64,000 nt of DNA from Flectonema sp. DT1601 (lineage: Eukaryota > Euglenozoa > Diplonemea > Diplonemida > Diplonemidae). Both the position numbers and the translations under genes were made by a program. Of the stretch, positions 1 through 11,202 are shown in pieces. The notes beneath the pieces were generated by a model, which was not told the DNA's origin, did no database searches, and saw nothing but the letters and a program-made list of their open reading frames with translations. Position 1 is the first letter of the stretch. Every line of letters begins with the position of its first letter. The stretch lies in NCBI GenBank assembly GCA_964019425.1, contig OZ025841.1:310001-374000 (forward strand), given 5' to 3'.

Positions 1-2
1 GT

Positions 3-1943
3 TCACATGTAAGTTGAAAACGCAAATCTGTCATCAGAGAACTTCAATACGCCAGCTTCTTCATTGTTGATGAGATCAATTGATTTTAGTCGGACTGTTT
101 CCTGTTCTCTCGCAATCTCTTTGTATTTTGTGAATTCTTGTCGGACCCTTCCAAATTCTGTTTCGACGTAAGCCTTACAGAAATGTCTAATCGAGTCCCA
201 AAAGAAAATAGCACATCGATGTTTGTTTATTTTATAACGATGAGAAGGTTGTTGGACTCCCAACACTCTCAGGGTAGCAGAAACAGGAACTGGTGGTAAT
301 TCTTGAAGAGAAGCCATCTCAGTTCTCAAATGCGCAATAAGAGGTTTTCCAATGAAGGAGAACACTTCTGAAGGTATTAAAAGTTCCTTTTGACTCGCTG
401 TGGCTTTGCAATTTCTCTCAATCCATCTGTCTAAGATGCTTATCCGGGATTCAAGTTTTAATAGTTGAACACGTAAGGCGATTCTGATTAACTTCCAAAA
501 GTATTTCCCGTCTGGCTTTGCTTTTGGTCGGCTAAGAATTTCCCACTCGTTATTATCATGACGTAGAATGAGTGCTCTCTGTCCAGGTTTTAACCGTCTT
601 CGGCTATCTCGTGGGTTCTCAAGAGGCTTTACTTCTTGCGATGCCGACAGATCACCATTGATACTAGCTGTAGGAGTGACTTTATTTTCAACATTAGGAA
701 CTTCACTTAAAATAGTACTTCGTCTCTTATTTGATGCTCTCCTGCTATCTAGTCTACGAATGACAGGATCGTGCATTAAATCATCATCGTCAGCCTTGTA
801 TGCAACACATGCGTTTTGTGCCTGTCTCAGTCTGTTTAGGATCTTCTTCCTCGCAGTCAGTTTAACTTTGTATCCCATACACCTGCTAAAAACTGATTTT
901 AGTGGTCCAATTGAAGGAGGTGTTGGATTATAATTCATAGCGGCTTTAAAAAATGCCGCATGGGAATATAAAGAAACTGATGTATGATCCGTGATTGGAA
1001 TTTTAGAAGTTGTAGTTTGAATATTAGTATCATCCTCATTAGTTACTTCTCGCGAGTAATCGGGAATACTACTTTCTAATAAGCTGATAGGATCGATAGT
1101 TGAATCGTGTTCTGCTGTTTCTATTCTTTTTGACAATGTAACATTCTGGTATTCAATAACAAGGTTTATAGGATTCTTTATACCGTAGGAGTGAATGCGT
1201 AGACTGCTGCACCATAAAAGCCAGACCTCAGAATTGTGATCAACTTTAAAATAGCAAGCCATTCGTTGAACCTGAACATGCTCAGTCTGTAATATATGAT
1301 GCACAAACGACTGACACAAAGTTTTCACCTGCCACTGAATATGCGGAGCAACAAACGCTTCTCTTGAGAAGTGAGTTGGTCCATCATATGTTATGGTCCT
1401 TTCAGCCATCGTGTGTCGACGGTCTCCAAAGCATCGAAGATTTTCACGTTTACCCACGATTGTTGCTGCTGGATTTGGTGACCAAATACATTGAATTACA
1501 ACATTATGCTTACCATCGGGTGGAACTACCTTTTGTAGAAAGCCATCTCTTCTAATACATTTTCCGTGAAGGAACAGATCGAGACCTCTTCTGTCAAAAA
1601 ATTCGACAGCAGCTTTTTGATCGTCTTCGTGGTTGGGTTTGAACATATACCAGGCGACGCAAGTTCCATCATCAGTTACAAGAACACCATTGTGGGTACA
1701 CATGTCTTTAAGTACATCTCTTGTGTTGATGTCTTTACCAACTCGGAGTTCTGTTTCTCCAGTTTTTGATATCAACTGCCATTCAGTTGGGAAACCATCA
1801 GCGTACACAACCGTACTAGGAATCTGTAAACCAGGTTGAGATGATAAAACAAGATATCTCCTATTCCATGCATAGTGAAAGAGCTGTGGAAGACACCCAT
1901 TGCCTTCAAGAGCGTGACAACGATCAAAGGCTTTGTTCTCCAT
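3..1943 (-). CDS. conserved hypothetical protein, 646 aa
   Basis: An uninterrupted reading frame of 646 codons with the stop at the window edge, so it appears complete. I do not recognise the family with confidence. The N-terminal 270 residues look globular, with an aromatic-rich stretch near residues 225-250 that includes a YFKVD motif and LLWCSSLRI. The middle is polar and probably disordered. The last 200 residues are rich in charged, helix-forming sequence. Upstream on the coding strand lies a T-rich run followed by AG a few bases before the ATG, as at other genes here, which supports the chosen start. It has no signal peptide or membrane segment. The overall look suggests a eukaryote-wide cytoskeletal or ciliary protein, but that is a guess. 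Confidence 0.75.
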   Translation of the reverse strand: MENKAFDRCHALEGNGCLPQLFHYAWNRRYLVLSSQPGLQIPSTVVYADGFPTEWQLISKTGETELRVGKDINTRDVLKDMCTHNGVLVTDDGTCVAWYMFKPNHEDDQKAAVEFFDRRGLDLFLHGKCIRRDGFLQKVVPPDGKHNVVIQCIWSPNPAATIVGKRENLRCFGDRRHTMAERTITYDGPTHFSREAFVAPHIQWQVKTLCQSFVHHILQTEHVQVQRMACYFKVDHNSEVWLLWCSSLRIHSYGIKNPINLVIEYQNVTLSKRIETAEHDSTIDPISLLESSIPDYSREVTNEDDTNIQTTTSKIPITDHTSVSLYSHAAFFKAAMNYNPTPPSIGPLKSVFSRCMGYKVKLTARKKILNRLRQAQNACVAYKADDDDLMHDPVIRRLDSRRASNKRRSTILSEVPNVENKVTPTASINGDLSASQEVKPLENPRDSRRRLKPGQRALILRHDNNEWEILSRPKAKPDGKYFWKLIRIALRVQLLKLESRISILDRWIERNCKATASQKELLIPSEVFSFIGKPLIAHLRTEMASLQELPPVPVSATLRVLGVQQPSHRYKINKHRCAIFFWDSIRHFCKAYVETEFGRVRQEFTKYKEIAREQETVRLKSIDLINNEEAGVLKFSDDRFAFSTYM

Positions 1944-2234
1944 TGGTCTTTTTATCTCTGAAGGTTGTAACCTGTCATTAAAACAAAAATATCGTTTTTA
2001 AAAAAAAAAAAAGAGGGAAAAAAAAAACATCAAACACTCAGATCAGTTGATAAGCGTCTACGAATCTTCAAAGAGATAGAAGCATATTAAAGATAGGGAA
2101 TTATCTCTTAATGAGATGAAAAGAAATGTCATTAAATAGACAAAACAAGAGAGAATAATGTAACGTCTCGGGATGACCAAGAGGCCAGAAATGAACGAAA
2201 ACAAAAAAAAAAAAAAAAAAAAAAGAATCATCTG

Positions 2235-5200
2235 TTATAACAGATGTTGGTTTTTACGCAACTTCCAAGTTTTCGTATTTTTGTTATAAAATGCAACTGT
2301 TGAAAGTCTCTTTCGAAAGTCAAGCTGGTTTACCTAATATTTTTTTTTTTTTTTTTAATTCACAGATTTTTCATCAAAAAACAACAATAATAAACACAAA
2401 CCTGTCCTTGACCCTTTCCAATAATCTCCGTGAACGAAGCGGCCACGTCCTGTGAAGACAATTCTTGTGGTCCAATGCAAAGCTGTTTTTTATTTTTTTA
2501 TTTTTATTTTCCTAATGTAATTGTTACCAATAATAACAAACACATACTCTAATTTGATCCTCTAGGTCGGGCACTGGGACAGAAGGCTTGTCAACCACTA
2601 AGGGAATATCATGAGCAAGAAATGAATCCGACTGACTAATCGACTGTGACTGTGACGGTGGTTGAATTTGCGTAATAGGAATACTTTTAGCATCCGCTCT
2701 TACGAGTTGGAGATTCTTTGAATGACTACGACGTCTGAACAAGTCATCAGTAGCCTGTTGTTCTGATACCTTCGGTTTTGGAGCCTTAAAACCAGTCGAT
2801 GATATCCTCGAAGGAACTAACTCAGGTTTGGGTTGAGTAGGAGGAGGAGGAACGATTGTCGTTACTTGAGCTTTCCTCTGTTTGTTTCTCGCCTTCTCTA
2901 TCTCAGCCGCTTTTTCGGCTTCGATATGCTGCGTCATCTGTGAACGAGAACCTCTTGCGATAATATCACTGTGAACGTCAAGTAGCTTTGATTCTTTGAT
3001 GCTATTCGCTGCAGGTCCGTCCCTATCACCGATTTTCCTCTTCACTGTGGCTATGAGTGGTTTCCGTACTGAGGATGACTTTACAGCAGCCATAGTAGTG
3101 TGACCAGCCCACTTCATCTTTTTTATAATCGGAAGACCTGATTTTCTAATTTCCGCCTCCGCCTGATCGGCAATCCACTGCGCCTCTGCATCAGCTTGAG
3201 TGCTTGAAACTGCCCCAGCAACTCTTTTATTATCGATCACGTCCATTAACATTTTGGTATTTTGAATGTCGTCAGGTGCGGCAGCAGTTCGAGTCTCTCC
3301 CTTGGCAGAAATTGTTACGTTTGGTCCTGTTTGAATGGTGGCTTCAGCTATTTTGATAGACCTTTTCTGTGAAGCAGGTTGCTGAGAAGGTTGTTGAGAT
3401 GCAGTTCGAGCCCGCTCAGAAGGGAGTTTGACTGCTTCAGGTTTGAAAAACATTTGGTAGTTGTCATCAGGTTCTTCTTCATGAGAAGACTTAATCGCAT
3501 AACCAACATCTGTCGACACAATTTCTTGCATGTTTACGATTGGAGAGCCATCACCTGGAATATCGTATTCACTATTTTGAGCTAATTGTGATTTATATTT
3601 TCGATAAATGTCTTTATACTCACTCCCAAGTGTAAACATTGTCTTCATATCAGATGATTCAAAAACTTTACTGTTTTTCGGATCATTCAACACTTTGTGT
3701 GTTAAATGAGCCTTAAACACTTGTCTTTTGTAGATTTGTTCTTCAATTGTTCCACTAGTGACAAGTCGATAGATAACGACGTCACGTTTTTGACCAACTC
3801 TCCAAGCACGTTCTCTTGCTTGGATGTCAGTAATGGGATTCCAATCAGGATCGTAGATAAGAATCCGATTAGCACCAGTCAGGTTTAACCCAACTCCTCC
3901 GACTTTTGGTGTTAAGATCGCAACAAAAACTGTTGGATCCTTGTTGTATGTATCAATTAACGGTAGTCTGTCTGATACCGTTGTGGTTCCATCGAGTCTG
4001 ATGTATTTATATTTATATTTAACTTTCATCATATACTCAAGGATGTCCAACATAGCACGCGTCTGACTGAATATTAAACATTTGTGACCTTCAGCTTTCC
4101 ATTTCGGAAGTAGATGTGCTACGACTTTCAATTTACCAGAAGTGCTAATATTAAGATCAGGTTCAATGTCTTTGTACAGTCCGGGATAATTACATATTTT
4201 TCTAAGTGTGTGAATGCAGTTCAAAGGATTTGCCCCTTCATCTATTATAGCTCTATCTTCTATGTCTAGTTTTGCAGGTGCTGAATAGGATCTGTCTTGC
4301 TGTCTGTATCGGGCATTTTGTGCGTTTATCTGGCGTGACATTACATCTCTCATTGCATTAGATCTTAAGAACTCAACATAAGCAATAATTTGAGGAAGCG
4401 TCAGTTTACAAAACAACACAGTCTCGGATTTCTCAGGAAGCTCTAAGACATCTGCTTTCAGCCTCCTCAACAAGTACGGTGCTGTCAAATCTCTTAATTT
4501 CAAACACATTTTATACGCCAATGCTACTTGACTTGGTTGTGCAAAAGAAAATCCAGCAGTGTTGATAGGCGTCTCAAATGCTTTTTTGAATGTCGGTAGA
4601 TCTCCTAATTTACCTGGATAAACAAAATCAAATAACGCCCACAACTCAGTTAATTTATTTTGTAAAGGCGAACCTGTTAAAACTATTCGATGTGGAGTTG
4701 GAAATTGTTTTACTGTTTGAGCGCTGATCGATTTGTGATTTCGTATCATGTGACCTTCATCAAGAATGACATATTGAAAACCATATTGAGCAAGCATCAC
4801 AACGTCATGAGCTATCGCGTGGTATGTTGTTATGATTACAGTCGAGGTCTCAGAAACGCTTTTGATCAGTGCTTCTCTTGAACCCTGATAACTACCTGAC
4901 GAATGCATCACTACACATCTGATACTTGGAGCCCACTTATGAAACTCTCTAACCCATTGCTTCATTAGCGTTACTGGACAGGCAATAAGAACAGGTCTTC
5001 GTAAAAGTCCTGATCTGTGGATCCCTGATAAGAAGGCGCATATTTGAACTGTTTTCCCGAGTCCCATCTCATCACCGACAATGCCTCCAACTTGTTGAGT
5101 GTGTAGTTCCCAAAGCCATTTAACACAAGTTTGTTGATATTTAAATAACGAGTCCCACACCCAGGACGACAGTCGTAATTTTTCTGATGCATCTCCAGTG

Positions 5201-6918
5201 CTAGATGAGAATACGACTTCTTCTTCGTCGTCGTCTTCAATGGGTGTGCTTTCTTCGTCTGGGGATAAGCTGTCTTCGTCTTCACTTTTGTTTGTGTCAA
5301 GTATCGCTTGTGCTCCTCTTTTTTTTATATTCTTAGCCATTTTCGTACTCGTCAAGACTTTTTCTCTTGCCAATTGTACTCTTTTTTGACGATATTTATA
5401 ACTGTGAGGGCATCCGTCGTCTATAACATCGTGACCTACCAGTCGGAAATATTCTTTAGCGAATTTATTAATTGGACCCTGCATGGGATCTGCTTCGTCT
5501 TTAATCTTCTTCTTCTTCGTGTTGGATTTCGATTCTGGGGTGTCTCCCTCCTTTAGCATTTCACCCACGCCTGCTTCTGCTAAAATAGCATCAAGAGACT
5601 CTTCACTTTTATCAGTAGATGACGATGACGATGATGATGATGTGCTGCTGTCGCTTGAGCTGCTTGCGGCTTCATTCAAAGCCATCTTGTTCGAAACCTG
5701 CCTACCACCTTTTTTATTAAGTGCCTTCTTAAAAGCTAACATACTGGTTTGTTTTAGACCCGATTTCTTAGGTTTTTTTTTTTGAACTTTTTCTTCCGAC
5801 GAATCAGAATCCATAACACTGTGGACGTCTGAGACGGGAGGTTTTTTCTTCGTCAGCTTTTTGGCTTTTGGTTTTGGTTTTACAACAGGTAGGCTGACCG
5901 CTGGTTTTGAAGAAGCTGCTTTCTTAACGAGTCCGTCATCAGAATCGCTATCCATAAAACTCATATCGTCATCATCGTCTTGATGTGATATGTTTATTAT
6001 TTCGGGTGGTTCCTTTTTATCTGCTTTCTTCTTTTTTGGTGACAAAGCCTTCTGTCTTGGAGTTCTCTGTAGCGGAGGTGTTTTCTTCGTTCTTTCAATT
6101 GTAATGTGGGTAGAGTTTCCGAAAGGTGTTTGAAAACCATGTGCGATATCGTTGTTGACAGATCTATCGAAATTCATAGCACGTCGTCGATCAGCTTCTT
6201 TGTTGTAAGAATCAACTGATAATTGGAGTTTAGCGTGTTCTTGTTGTAAAGTTTCATAGTTAGAATCATTCTGGTTTAGTGTTGCTAATTTAGTTGTTAA
6301 TTGGTTGAGATTCTTGTTAGCTTCCGCTGCTTTTTCCAAATATAAATTTTCATCTTTAGCATTGACCAGTTCATTAACAACATCTGACTGTGCGACTGCA
6401 CAAACTGTGTTGTCATTCAAACCGTTAAGCTCATCTTCAGATTGATTATTGGGGATCATCTTTCTCCTCTCTTCTTTGAGTCTTGGAATCTCAATAAGAA
6501 GTTCTTGTTCTCGTTGAACCAAACTTGACATGATTTCTTCAGAGAGTCCTAAGTCTTGTAAGGAGTCTATTTCTTCTCTAATGTCTTCAAGTTTTTTGGT
6601 TTCTTCAGTAATTCTTTTATCGAAGTCTTGATGTCCGAGTGATAGAGTCGATATTAGACCCTGTTCTTCTAACTCTTGTTGTGTTAATGTTGTTATAGGC
6701 CCTCCTCTCTTTGTTATGTGATCTCGGAAATATATGTCTTTCATTGGTTGTTTTCGTACAGCTTCTAAAGGGATACAAGATTCATTTTTATCATCAAAAA
6801 TATGACTCGCATTTCTTATTATAGCCTTTTTCTCTTCTTCCATTAAGTCATCTGTGAGCGATTGTTTTACATCACTCTCCTCTATTGTTTGACTGTTTCT
6901 TGTCCATTCTTCTGGCAT
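2235..6918 (-). CDS. ERCC6: ERCC6/CSB (Rad26)-type SNF2 ATPase, three exons
   Basis: A Swi2/Snf2 DNA-dependent ATPase of the Cockayne syndrome B class, which in other eukaryotes acts in transcription-coupled repair with stalled RNA polymerase II. The P-loop DEMGLGKT lies near residue 616. The Walker B region reads DEGH near residue 720, as in CSB, and motif VI RAWRVGQKR is near residue 1039. The N-terminal 600 residues hold coiled coil and acidic, lysine- and serine-rich low-complexity tracts. The first exon (6918-2548) would end in a short non-homologous tail if unspliced. Two GT..AG introns (2547-2483 and 2401-2334) restore a C-terminus, exons 2482-2402 and 2333-2235, ending in a WKLR motif like the winged-helix end of CSB. 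The total is 1,516 aa. Intron phases are all 0 and lengths divide by three, which supports the model. Confidence 0.9.
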
Positions 6919-7250
6919 ATATGTGATAAAGCTGCTCTTTAAAATAATTAAACACTCGGTAGCATACGTTAAAATATCCTTTTTTTAAAACCACCACAAC
7001 ACATTGCATAAGAAAACCTATGTTTGTTGTGAATAACAAAAGTTATATTCCCTAGGTAAACCTTGCTGAATAAAATGTCAGAAGTGTCTCTGTCGTAGTC
7101 GGAAACTCAAACAGGGATATAGTTAGAAAATCTGGAAGGGCAAAAGGAAGACTTCAGTTCTAAAGAAATTGCACGCAAATGGCACAGTCAACCAGAACCA
7201 AAGAAAAAAAAGCAGCTATTTTTGCTTTGCAATTACTGTGATTGCGAATG
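6919..7250. other. intergenic, no gene recognised
   Basis: About 330 bases between the start of the ERCC6-like gene and the inverted-repeat element. I see T-rich stretches that may serve as splice-acceptor sequence for the minus-strand gene, but no convincing coding sequence or RNA. Confidence 0.5.
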
Positions 7251-7445
7251 AGATAAATACATATGAGGACATGTCAAAAGTCTGGTACCGTTTTGGTCAA
7301 CGGTAAACTGTGGGCATGTACAACTCAATCGAGACCCAACCCCGTCTGAAACATGCCCCAAAAAATTCAATTCCGGGTGTGGGATCTCACTTTACTCGTA
7401 ATACTTGTAAAAAAAAAAAAAAATCCTGCATTTTTTGCTTGTGGC
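7251..7445 (+). repeat. left terminal inverted repeat
   Basis: It matches the reverse complement of 8862-9056 almost base for base, beginning AGATAAATA and running to the sequence TTTTTTGCTTGT. Confidence 0.85.
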
Positions 7446-7829
7446 TTACAGAGAACTGGCTTGTGGCTACAGAGAAACCCAAATATTACATATGCAGCCT
7501 TGCCAAAAGTATCATCCCCCAAATCTATATTCTAATATTTCATTATAAAAATAAATGGAATTATCGGTAAAAATAATACTTTTAACGTGAAAATTATTAT
7601 TAGTTTTTAGCACCACGTTCTACACTTTTTGCACTTCCTTTGGACGTAGTCACATTCTGATCGAAAGCCCTGAGTAGAACCCTCGGAAGAGTTACCATCA
7701 GTTTTGAGTTGATTTGTTTGCGTCAAAAAAAAGTCAATTTGTCGAGTCTCATTGTGCAACTTGAAATGCATAGTTATACCCAAACTGTACTTCTCCTGCT
7801 GCTAATAATGTGATGATGACTCTTGTGGT

Positions 7830-7883
7830 AAGGAGTCTTCTCCTCAGGTACCTGTGGCAAGGTACTGAAGGAGAAGACTCCTT
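7830..7883. repeat. perfect 15-bp hairpin inside the element
   Basis: AAGGAGTCTTCTCCT at 7830-7844 is exactly complementary to 7869-7883, with a 24-base spacer that contains a second short pairing (GGTACC and GGTACT). It could be a subterminal structure of the mobile element. Confidence 0.75.
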
Positions 7884-8861
7884 ATAATCAAGTTTTATAA
7901 TTAAATCATCTCCGTATCAGAAGTGTTTTCTGAATAGACTGCATTCTGTCTCTTAAACTCTTCTACATGATAATGAACCTCAACAAGTCTGTTGTATCAT
8001 TATAATGAGATAGCAGCTGGTCGTACACCAGCTGCTATGACTGGTAAGCCACCCTTACTGGACACTATTGTCAGCGCACTGGCATGTGCAGCATTCCAAA
8101 CGGTTAATGAACAGTTACTGAGTAACCATTCTGTCACTCAACACTTGCTAAGTAGTTTTGACAGTTTCTTTCTAATTGTCTGTCCACACGGCAGTAGGAG
8201 CAGACATCAGTTCACAGCGCAAGGTGATGGTATTCATTCCCACGCATACGATGGTATGTAGATTCTGATATCAGATTTCGAATACTGCTGACTTTATAGA
8301 TAGATTTAAATGTCCCCCAAGGACACCCTGCAACGTAACAGTGTCACCTCGTTGACTTTTTGATACCATTGAAGTCGGGCGAGGCTGCCTTGAGCTCGTT
8401 CTCACTTGACTGCACAACTTCAGGAAGATCTTCATTGGTTCTTATACTTATGGGCACGTGGATTCTAGCATCCCAGGCCTTTCTGCCTATTTTTAGCCCA
8501 GCTTCCTCTAGAAAGCTTAACTTCCATCCTATTCTTCTAGACACTTCTCGCCTGTCACCCTTTTCCATGCTCACAATTGTTTCATTTACTACTGAAAGGA
8601 CAATTGACACCATTCCACAGCACTGCTATTCCCACAACCCTCAGGGGCATAGCAGTAACATCACCACCCCCAGAAAGGCATTCTAGCAGTTTTGCATGTT
8701 TACCTTCCAAGGTTTTTGAACTCCCATTGGACTCTTTCCTGTCACTCCACTTCGGAGGGTCTCCCATCTTGTCAATCAGTAATTGCAGTTGCTCAATTAT
8801 CGCTTTTGTGGTCATATTTTGCTTTTGTTATGCTTGGGGCTCTCTGTAACAGCTTTGTTAC

Positions 8862-9056
8862 CGGCTACAAGCAAAAAATGCAGGAATTTTTTTTTTTTTT
8901 ACAAGTATTACGAGTAAAGTGAGATCCCACACCCGGAATTGAATTTTTTGGGGCATGTTTCAGACAGGGTTGGGTCTCGATTGAGTTGTACATGCCCGCA
9001 GTTTACCGTTGACCAAAACGGTACCAGACTTTTGACATCCACTCATATATTTATCT
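8862..9056 (-). repeat. right terminal inverted repeat
   Basis: The inverted partner of 7251-7445. The two copies differ at only a few positions plus homopolymer length, which suggests a fairly recent insertion. Confidence 0.85.
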
Positions 9057-9121
9057 GCCTAATATCGAAAAGTTTTTTTTTTTTTTCTTGAATACTATCA
9101 TCAGGAATGACCTCTACCCAA

Positions 9122-10326
9122 CTAGATTATATTAAATGAACCTTTCTTTACTTTAACACCCGCTGTGACTGGAGCAGTAGTTGTAGCAGCCTGTTTTAAG
9201 TGTTCTCGAACTGACTGTGGTTGCAATAGTGAAGTTTCTTCTGAATTCACTACTCGTACACCACAAGCTGTACATCTATCGACCCATGGTAGCAATGCCT
9301 CGTTGCATAAGTTGCAAGGTTTTGTGTTTGGTCTGATGGCTTTCGGCTCAGTGGGTTTATCATTTGACGATATTCTTGTATTCGTGTTGGTGTTGGTTTC
9401 GACAGGTTGCTGAATACCGTTCTGTCCTTTTTTTGATTTCTTTGGTTTATTTTGTTTAACCTGTATACTTTGAATATCCTTTACCTTAACCGTATCTATG
9501 GATTGTTTCACAACAGGAACGACATCATCCTTCTGATTATTATTAGGAGGAGATTCTTTAGAAGAGGGTTCTTGTTTAGTGTCGTTGTTATCGACCGGTT
9601 TAGTTGTGGCTTTGGGTTGTAAATTACGTAAATGAGAAAAGTCTTTTTTAGGTCTCTGTGAAGGCCCAGCAGTTCTAACTCTGACGCAAGGGTTACCCAT
9701 CGTGGGGGCTTCATCTTCAGTGACAGAAACCATCATTTCAGCGTCGAGTTCGGTTTTTCGTAGGCGCTCATCGTGTTCTCTCATCTCAGCTATAACTTGT
9801 TGTGCTTGTTCCATTAGGAGGGAATGCTTTTTATTTGATTCTTCTATTTCTGATGCTGATCTCTGTCGTGGCTGTGGTGGTGAGGGAAGCTTGTCTTCTT
9901 CTTCTTCTTCTTCTTCTTCTTGTTTCGTATTATTACAATTTGAGGTAACGGTAGGAGCTGTTTCTGTTTCAGGTTGCTCAACCATATCTCCACCTGGATC
10001 TTCCCAATCGTCGTCACTATGTATACCTTCACTCTCCTCCTTATTATTTATATTATCCTCGTCACCCCATAGTAGTTTTTCTATAGTTTGTTTCCTCATG
10101 TCATTCTCTCGCTCAAGGCTGGCAATTTTTCTCCTCAGCAGGTCAATTTCCTTCTTGTGTAAAGCATCACGCTGTTGGTTATTATTTTTTGTGAAGTTAA
10201 AAAAAAAAAAAAAAACAACTCTCCTCGTGTTTAAAAAAGAGTAAGTGAACGCACCTCATTCAGGAGTCTCTCGGCTTCCTCAGCTCGTTCCCGTTGTGTT
10301 CTGGCGTAGTGCTCCCATTCATCCAT
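9122..10326 (-). CDS. coiled-coil protein with C-terminal CxxC zinc-ribbon-like motif, two exons
   Basis: Not recognised by family. The start at 10326 gives exon 1 (10326-10255, 24 codons). A GT..AG intron of 83 bases (10254-10172) follows, then exon 2 (10171-9122). Phases fit, and the joined helix runs smoothly across the junction, giving 373 aa. The N-terminal 60 residues are coiled coil. The middle is acidic, with a run of glutamates near residues 105-115, and proline/lysine-rich low complexity follows. Near the C-terminus, CNLC and CTAC are separated by 11 residues and could bind one zinc ion. It has no membrane segment. Starting at the internal Met at 10099 instead would cut off a good coiled coil, so the spliced start is preferred. 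Confidence 0.8.
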
Positions 10327-10437
10327 TTATTGTTACTGGTTGGGGGTATGTAAGAAGATATCGTAAAGTGTGAAGCTGAAGGAGAATCGAGTACGGTAAA
10401 TATCTAAGTAAAAAGAAAACAGTTATCATACACCAGA

Positions 10438-10821
10438 TTACGGATAGGGTTTAGGTTGACTCATGCCTTGCATTATATCTACTGCTTGGGCATCATCGGA
10501 CCAAGGTCTCTTTGGGATGTTGTCGATTACGTCGGCGATTTGATGATCAGTCATTCCAATGGCTTCTAATAATTCAGGTATGGCATTTATGGCTATCGAT
10601 GTTGTTAATTCTTTCTCTATCGCTTCTCTTCTGATTCGTTCGATTTCATAAACTTCTCGAAGTCCATTCAACGAAGTATCTCCTTCTCCAGCCATTGCCA
10701 TCTCAAGAGCATTAATTCGTAAACCAATACCTTCTATGTCTCTATTCTGTTCCACATATTTCTTAAAAACTCCGTGTGCCAATGACTGAGAATTGGCTTG
10801 GTGGGTTTGGGGGAAATTCAT
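10438..10821 (-). CDS. small hypothetical protein, 127 aa
   Basis: A complete frame beginning MNFPQTHQ. The sequence looks helical throughout, with heptad-like spacing around residues 20-95. A segment EAIGMTDHQIADVIDNIP near residues 88-105 resembles a small helical bundle. I see no catalytic motif and no targeting signal, and cannot name a family. It sits about 110 bases downstream of the preceding gene's start on the same strand, typical spacing for this cluster. Codon use is like its neighbours, supporting a real gene. Confidence 0.6.
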   Translation of the reverse strand: MNFPQTHQANSQSLAHGVFKKYVEQNRDIEGIGLRINALEMAMAGEGDTSLNGLREVYEIERIRREAIEKELTTSIAINAIPELLEAIGMTDHQIADVIDNIPKRPWSDDAQAVDIMQGMSQPKPYP

Positions 10822-11202
10822 AGTAAAAAAAAAAACCCACGCTCTGAGAAAGAGAAGAGGGATTTTAAGCTCACAATGCTTTTCTAAAAGATCTCAAAAT
10901 GGTAGAATACAGCGGTAATCATGTTTGTTTGAGTACCTGTATTTTTAATAGTTAATCAGACACGTCAACATCAACAACAATAACATTGATGGCACAAATA
11001 TTTAAATCTAAGGGTTTTTTTTTTTTTTTTTTTTTTTTTCGTTCTAATAAATCTACTCGAATTAAGGAAAAAAAAATAAATAATTTAAATTACAAGAAAA
11101 AAAAAGAAGAAAAAAAAATAGTAATAATTGAATAAGAATCCAGAAAACATTTATTGACCTGTTCTTGCTCTCCATTTTGGAGGATTTTTTAACAGTTTTA
11201 CC
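10822..11202. other. intergenic, homopolymer-rich
   Basis: About 380 bases dominated by T and A runs, including a T run of about 27. It probably holds the 3' region of the 11203-13068 gene and the acceptor region of the gene at 10438-10821. No RNA or small gene was seen. Confidence 0.5.

Larger units (their letters stand above)
7251..9056. mobile_element. 1.8-kb DNA element with long terminal inverted repeats
   Basis: The ends at about 7251-7445 and 8862-9056 are inverted copies of each other over roughly 190 bases with only a few differences. They share the block around GGTACCGTTTTGGTCAACGG and an internal homopolymer run. No clear target-site duplication is visible at these borders. The interior of about 1.4 kb holds only short reading frames: minus 8815-8582 and 8613-8344, and plus 7992-8261. 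None shows a transposase motif I recognise. It is best read as a non-autonomous or decayed DNA transposon or foldback element. It differs from the surrounding host DNA in carrying fewer homopolymer runs. Confidence 0.75.
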
